Notes under the pieces: generated by a model
What the model was told of the DNA's origin: nothing
The model's database searches: none
What the model saw: only the letters and a program-made list of their open reading frames with translations
In this document: positions 59,383 through 64,000 of the stretch, piece after piece
How positions within the stretch are numbered: the first letter of the stretch is position 1
How the letters are laid out: each line of letters begins with the position of its first letter
Program-made: the position numbers and the translations under genes
NCBI RefSeq assembly: GCF_964355755.1
Contig: NC_092673.1
Coordinates: 31,501,001-31,565,000, forward strand
DNA length: 64,000 nt
From: Antedon mediterranea
Taxonomy: Eukaryota > Echinodermata > Crinoidea > Comatulida > Antedonidae
Reading direction: 5' to 3'

Positions 59383-62300
59383 GTTAATTTCTCTGTTAAT
59401 TGCTCGCGAATTTGAGAGTAACAAAACACACTGAATAAAACAACGAGCTCAAACATCTATTCATAATTTGTTTCACACTTTAATTCTGTTTTGGGCACGT
59501 TAGGCCCCGTGTCTACTAAACTAGCCTAGGCTAGGCCTATTACTACACAGTAGGTCGTTGTTAGCAGGCCTAATCCAATATTTTAATTTTTAGAAGTTAG
59601 TGTACCGTATATTTCGGTGTATAAGTCGCACCTGTGTATAATAAGACGCACCCGACCCCTAACTGAGAGTAAAATATCGGTATTTTGTATATCGTCGATG
59701 TATAAGACGGCCGCGCCCAGTAGCCTCAACAAGAAGGGAAGTCCCCCATTCCGTCAGTTCTTTCTAACTTGTTATGAATGAGTTTCGCACCCGCAACATC
59801 GAGTGCATGACCGCACGTGTGTGTGGGCTAGCCTCGCTCGATCCTTTTATCGAGAGGCGCACGTTTTCACGGACAATCGTATTCGATTAGTATCTATGTA
59901 TCCTGAAGTGTGTACGCTAGGAGGTCTATGCTATAATCAACTGGAGAATATACTAGTCGAATACTGTGTAAACAATGTGGTTGCCAAGAAGGGCTCGCTC
60001 GCGCTGGGGATACGACGGTCGTGCGTATAACTATAATACTATTCCAATCGTAAACGTCGTTTTCAAATGAAATTTTATCGGAGCGCCTAAAAAACAGCTC
60101 CATAATGAACAAATCTTTTCATCATATTTAGTACAAAATCACGCTAAAATGCCTTGAAAACTAGCAGGTTGCTGTTACGCTAGTACACTGTACTAGTAGC
60201 TAGGCTAGGCAACTCTTTAGACTTTAGTAATACTAATAAATAGGCCTTACCTTAAAAAGCCCAGGCCTAGCCAACGAGGTGGCGATATCTGTGTGTTGAG
60301 GCATTTATGTTCGGTGTATAAGACGCACCCTTAATTTAGAGGTTAAATTTGCGTGTCAAAAGTGCGATTATACACCGAAATATACGCTACGTTATTATTG
60401 TTATTGTTTCATCCTCGCACACTCGATTTTTACACCTTTTCGGCCAAAAAAAATCATTTAAAAAAAAATTTTTTAAAGCGCCCTCAACGTAAAAAAAAAC
60501 TTTTTCTTATTTCCGCCCCACATTTTTGGCGAAATTAGGGGCGGCGGATGACAGCAAACAAACTATTTTTTTTTTTTGGCCTTATTTGCTTCCTATATTT
60601 GAACATATTTACAAACATTTTTGAAGGGTAGTACAGTATACACTTTTTTTACTCCTGCTAATTTGGAGATAGTTTGGAGTAAAAGGTAAAGTTTAAAAAG
60701 ACATATGATAACATGTGAAGAGAGAAACCATTAGAAATAAATTGAGTGATGGATGGAGTAACTGACTGCTTTTTAGTTGTTTAACAATAAATAATGTAAT
60801 AATTACCCCTGATTATGAAAGTCAGGCCTAGCACCATCAGTGATACAGACAGTAAGCATTCTAGCATGGTCAGCCAGCACTCTATATGCCATGTCAACAC
60901 CATCAACATCATCTAGGCCCACTTTACCACAATATGGTCCAATTCCGGATACCTTTAAAAAATGTAACAGTTTAAAAAAAATGATTGTATATTACATCTT
61001 TACGTTAGTGAATAAGTTTTCTAACATACCAAAAAAATAGTTGAGAATATTCTTTTGTGAGGAAATCATTGTTTTTTTCAAATGGCTGTATGTGTGAAAA
61101 GACAAATTGGATACCTGTTCAATTGCGGAAATTATAGGACGAAAAAGATCAGTATCGTAGTTTGAGTATACCCCTTGTAGTATGGATACAAGGCGTTCCA
61201 ATCCCATGCCGGTATCAACGTTATTGTTAGGCAACTTTTGAAGTTCTCTTTGACCATTTCTGAATATAAAAAAATATCTCATTTACATATTCTTTCAACA
61301 TTTCTCCAATTTTCTTAAAATTATGAAACGAATGAATTCCAATGACAAACCTGTCATATTGCGTAAAGACTAAATTCCAAAGTTCAACAACCTCCGGATC
61401 ATCTTTGTTGACTAACTCTGATGCATCTCTGTCACCACGACAATCAAAATGAATCTCAGTACATGGACCACAAGGTCCTGTGTTTCCCATCTCCCAGAAG
61501 TTCTCACTATTACTAAATGGTAACACTCTATTTTCAGGTAATCTGAAAAAAAAAAGACAATTATTCATCAGCCAATTGTATTCTTCTACAAGTAGACAGG
61601 TACCAGCCTTGTTTGTCTGTGTAGAATATACCGGTGTTCACCGATAAAAATCAATATATTGTTAAATTACGATTTCCTCCAATGAGCTCTATTAAGAAAC
61701 TATTTATTGTATAGATTGCACATCTGTCAGCTTGATAAAGCTTTTTTGGAGCTGCAGTAGAAGTTATTCAAAACAGTTCTTTGTTAAGCTCTGTCTACAC
61801 TATCAAACTAGTGTGATGAGCCTAAATATGGTAGTGATATGACATCATCATGTCCATATAATGGGCATATTATATTTTTTTTACATATACATTTTGATAG
61901 TGTAGACAAAGCTATATATGCACAATCTTTAACAACTTAGGTAGACTAGATCCTAAGTTTTGTGATTACCCAAGTTGATGCCATATTTCTTTAGTTTCAA
62001 GATCTGCCTGAAGGTTTTCAGTGTCATTTCCTTGGAAGTAGGTCACATATAAACGGTCTTTTGGCATCTTATAGACATTTGTAAGTAGATCCCATGCCAT
62101 GTGTATTGCATCTTTCTGAAAAAAATATGTCAAAACAAATTAACAAATTTCGCTTATACTATGTTTCTAAGCACTTACACACAAAATTATCCTCCATTAA
62201 GTATGTATTGTAGCACCACTAACTTAAATGGAACTATTTTATGTTGCTCAATCTACATTGACAAAGAAGGGTTAATATCAATAAATAATGCTTTACTTTA

Positions 62301-63158
62301 AGAAAAAAAAAACAGGCCTAAATTGAAACCGAGAGTACATACGGTACCTTAAAATAGTCTGCAAAAGACCAGTTGCCAAGCATCTCAAAGAAGGTGTGAT
62401 GGTAGCAATCTTGTCCAACCTCATCCAAGTCATTGTGCTTGCCTCCAGCTCGTACACACTTCTGACTGTTCACCACACGTCTATGTTTAGACATTCTAGA
62501 ATCAGGATGAACTGTTCCTTGGAAAATATCTTTAAACTAACAATAAAGTAATAATAAATTGTAATGTTTAATTAATCATTAAAAATATTATTTTGAATAA
62601 CTGGACTAGCAGTGGGAGAAGTGAGTTTGAGACCTGTCTTAGTGATATATTGCCTGCATTCTTAGACCAGATGCTTTTTATCGATTGTATGAGAAATAAA
62701 GATGTTGGTCCAGTCCATAAAATACATAAGTGCATGATGCTAAAGAACTCGGTAAACTATTTGAAGAGTAGGGTATCTATCCTATCTCACCCATCCTATC
62801 TCTGGTAGATTAGCTGCAATTTACACTTTTTAAAGATGACTGGCAGGGCTAGATGTTTAGAAAGAACAATAAATTCAACTCGTGAGGTACTAACCTGGTT
62901 CATGCCTGCATTTGTGAATAGCAGGGTTGCATCGTTGGACGGAATTGTTGACGAAGATGGCACAAAAATATGTGAATGTTTGTTTTTAAAATAATCTATG
63001 AACGTTTGTCGTATGCACGATGAATGTAATGTTGTTGAAGGTTTGGAATGTGTTTCAAAGTGTCTTAATGATGACCATCCGGTCACGCGATATATGCTTT
63101 TTTTGTAAATATACTTAGTGAGCAAATACTTAAGTCTTGTATTAGGCCTAAGTAGCAT
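52455..63158 (-). CDS. AARS2: alanyl-tRNA synthetase, probably mitochondrial, complete
   Basis: Nineteen minus-strand exons read open for 1006 codons: 62895-63158, 62348-62536, 61970-62115, 61351-61542, 61115-61259, 60807-60952, 59037-59145, 58414-58564, 58117-58244, 57794-57947, 57581-57702, 56965-57156, 56472-56609, 55504-55748, 54948-55110, 54130-54297, 53457-53546, 53017-53124 and 52455-52625. Class II catalytic core: [46 protein letters not shown] and [10 protein letters not shown]. Next come [18 protein letters not shown]-type tRNA-recognition helices and the editing domain with HSATH (656-660) and CGGTH (771-775). The C-Ala domain contains NGKGGGS (970-976). Human AARS2 is 985 aa. The first 40 residues are basic, with no acidic residue before Glu35, and precede the start of the cytosolic enzyme, so a mitochondrial presequence is likely; I infer AARS2 rather than AARS1. 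The enzyme charges tRNA-Ala and clears Ser/Gly mischarging. Confidence 0.94.
53243..53387. mobile_element. MITE of the TCTACACTATCAAAC family, copy 6
   Basis: It begins GGTCTATCTACACTATCAAA and ends CTTGATAGTATAGACCA, in an alanyl-tRNA synthetase intron just beside exon 17. Confidence 0.78.
53886..54018. mobile_element. MITE of the TCTACACTATCAAAC family, copy 7
   Basis: It begins AAGCTCAACACTATCAAACT and ends TTGATAGTGTAGACATAAC, in an alanyl-tRNA synthetase intron. Confidence 0.78.
54838..54912. repeat. short tandem CAGGGGTAGCTGTC
   Basis: About five units of 15 bp (AGGGGTAGCTGTCC and variants) lie in an alanyl-tRNA synthetase intron, 36 bp from exon 15. Confidence 0.85.
57052..57135 (-). 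repeat. 42-bp in-frame tandem duplication inside an alanyl-tRNA synthetase exon
   Basis: Two adjacent copies (57052-57093, 57094-57135) are almost identical and encode [13 protein letters not shown] twice (residues 589-616). The frame is kept. Confidence 0.93.
58913..58974 (-). repeat. tRNA-like A-box fragment
   Basis: The minus strand reads GAGTGGCCAAGCGGTTAAGA, typical of Leu/Ser-tRNA-like SINE heads, flanked by short inverted GAGCGAGTGAGTG. No B box was seen at tRNA spacing. Confidence 0.4.
59281..60581. mobile_element. outer TIR element in alanyl-tRNA synthetase intron 6
   Basis: AATTGTTTGTTTGCTGTCAAG at the left is mirrored by GATGACAGCAAACAAACTAT at the right. Long T and A runs adjoin both ends (poly-T at 59348-59380). 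A second element sits inside it. Confidence 0.6.
59603..60387. mobile_element. inner TIR element with CGGTGTATAAGTCGCACC ends
   Basis: Left ACCGTATATTTCGGTGTATA and right TATACACCGAAATATACG are inverted. Subterminal GTATAAGACGCACCC is repeated near both ends. Length is about 785 bp with no transposase. It is nested in the 59281-60581 element. Elements with this kind of terminus are, to my knowledge, widespread in animals. Confidence 0.75.
61786..61913. mobile_element. MITE of the TCTACACTATCAAAC family, copy 8
   Basis: It begins AAGCTCTGTCTACACTATCA and ends TTTTGATAGTGTAGACAAAG, in the intron between exons 3 and 4 of the synthetase, about 55 bp from exon 3. Confidence 0.82.
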
Positions 63159-63337
63159 TATGTATCATAAAATGTTTTCGTTTTGTTTATTAAATTATAA
63201 TATTTTAATTTTTTTCTTAAATTTATTATTTTATCTGAAATAAAAAAGAAATAAAAAGATTTCTATAAAAACACACATATACACCAACAAATAAAACTTT
63301 AGCGACGAATAAAAAAAATCTAGGCCCAACTAGCGGG

Positions 63338-63408
63338 TGTCACGAAAGCTCAGACCACGAAAGCTCAGACCCCCTAATTAAGACCTAAGATCACGAAAGC
63401 TAAGACCC
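63338..63408. repeat. short tandem CACGAAAGCTCAGACC
   Basis: Three units of CACGAAAGCT(C/A)AGACC, separated in part by CCCTAATTAAGACCTAAGA. It lies about 180 bp upstream of the alanyl-tRNA synthetase start codon. Confidence 0.8.
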
Positions 63409-63631
63409 AACACCTAAAAGATTACAAATATTTATCTTTCGCACCTGCCTTGTATTTTAACTCCCAACAATTATTCTGAATACCACACCTTGGATCCCCA
63501 CACCTTAGAATTGGCACTTTCATGAAAAAGAATCACATAAAAAGTAACAAATACATTTTTAAATTGAAGATTTTACAGACGTTTTTCTCGCACACAAAAT
63601 GACTAGCCTACAGGACAGTAGGCCTACCCCA

Positions 63632-63925
63632 TGGGCCATGTTCAATGTTTTTGTTTCTATGGAACGTCAAAAGAGCAAAAATTATATAGAGGGCTGAAAA
63701 CTCTGTGGAGTCCATCTACAGTGTGGATGGAACAATGTAAAATTAAAATTGTAATGATAATAGTATAATCATGCAAGTACGAAGAACTAAATGCTGGCAA
63801 ATAAATTTTAACTTTTTTAAAGTAAATAAATTTGTTTTGTTTCGTTTTCTTTCTGTTTTTATACTTGTACTATTATTGTTGCTCTTTTGGCGCTCCATAG
63901 AAACAAAAACATTGAGCATGGGGAG
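63632..63925. mobile_element. MITE with inverted GAGCATG/CATGTTC ends
   Basis: CAATGTTTTTGTTTCTATGG and TCAAAAGAGCAA at the left are mirrored by TTGCTCTTTTGGCGC and CCATAGAAACAAAAACATTG at the right. The interior is AT-rich. The plus-strand ORF at 63771-63968 overlaps the right arm and is not taken as a gene. Confidence 0.75.
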
Positions 63926-64000
63926 CTCGAGGAGTTACATTACAGTATACAAAGAAACACGTCTTTAAAATCAGGATGGGAAAGGATTTATTTATTTGTT

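Noticed and set aside
52455-63158. Cytosolic alanyl-tRNA synthetase (AARS1)
   Set aside because: Parts of the editing domain look AARS1-like, but the basic 40-residue N-terminal extension fits a mitochondrial presequence; a second AARS gene elsewhere in the genome would settle it.

Overview
The window reads as nuclear DNA of an invertebrate deuterostome, most likely an echinoderm. It is AT-rich, has many short spliced exons with canonical GT/AG junctions, carries a dense load of small terminal-inverted-repeat elements and tRNA-derived SINEs, and its gene content is animal: an Abl kinase, a pappalysin metalloprotease and complement/alpha-2-macroglobulin-type exons. The species cannot be fixed from sequence alone.

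Layout. (1) 280-18538, minus strand: the 5' part of an Abl-family tyrosine kinase. Its first coding exon (13854-13923) has an N-myristoylation start and its second (280-441) runs into the SH3 domain; they are separated by a 13.4 kb intron full of repeats, and a probable non-coding first exon ends at 18538. The rest of the kinase lies off the left edge. (2) 20529-24960, minus strand: a complete 11-exon SPOUT1 (SPOUT methyltransferase, CENP-32) gene of 351 codons. (3) 26671-29206: a rearranged patch in which the promoter and first exon of the next gene occur three times, one copy inverted, around a foldback element. (4) 29214-39871, plus strand: a complete 18-exon pappalysin (PAPP-A family) gene of 1532 codons, with poly(A) signal near 40948. 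(5) 42851-44159, minus strand: a two-exon gene for a 143-residue secreted cysteine-rich protein with an anaphylatoxin-like pattern. (6) 47445-49451, minus strand: four in-frame, phase-0 exons for macroglobulin domains (MG5/MG6 region) of a thioester/complement C3-like protein, cut off upstream by a transposon and without downstream exons. (7) 52455-63158, minus strand: a complete 19-exon alanyl-tRNA synthetase gene of 1006 codons with a probable mitochondrial presequence.

Exon phases were followed by hand across every junction of the pappalysin, SPOUT1 and alanyl-tRNA synthetase genes, and all three read open from start to stop. The most unusual feature is the order on the minus strand at 49.5-42.8 kb: C3-like MG5/MG6 exons are followed by an independent signal-peptide plus anaphylatoxin-like gene. 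This is the order these modules have inside a C3 gene, but here it is broken into two units. The second is the triplicated, partly palindromic start of the pappalysin gene.

Much of the remaining sequence is transposon-derived. It includes a MITE family with eight copies, foldback and TIR elements, several tandem arrays, a hairpin with a hammerhead-like core, a LINE fragment and SINEs.
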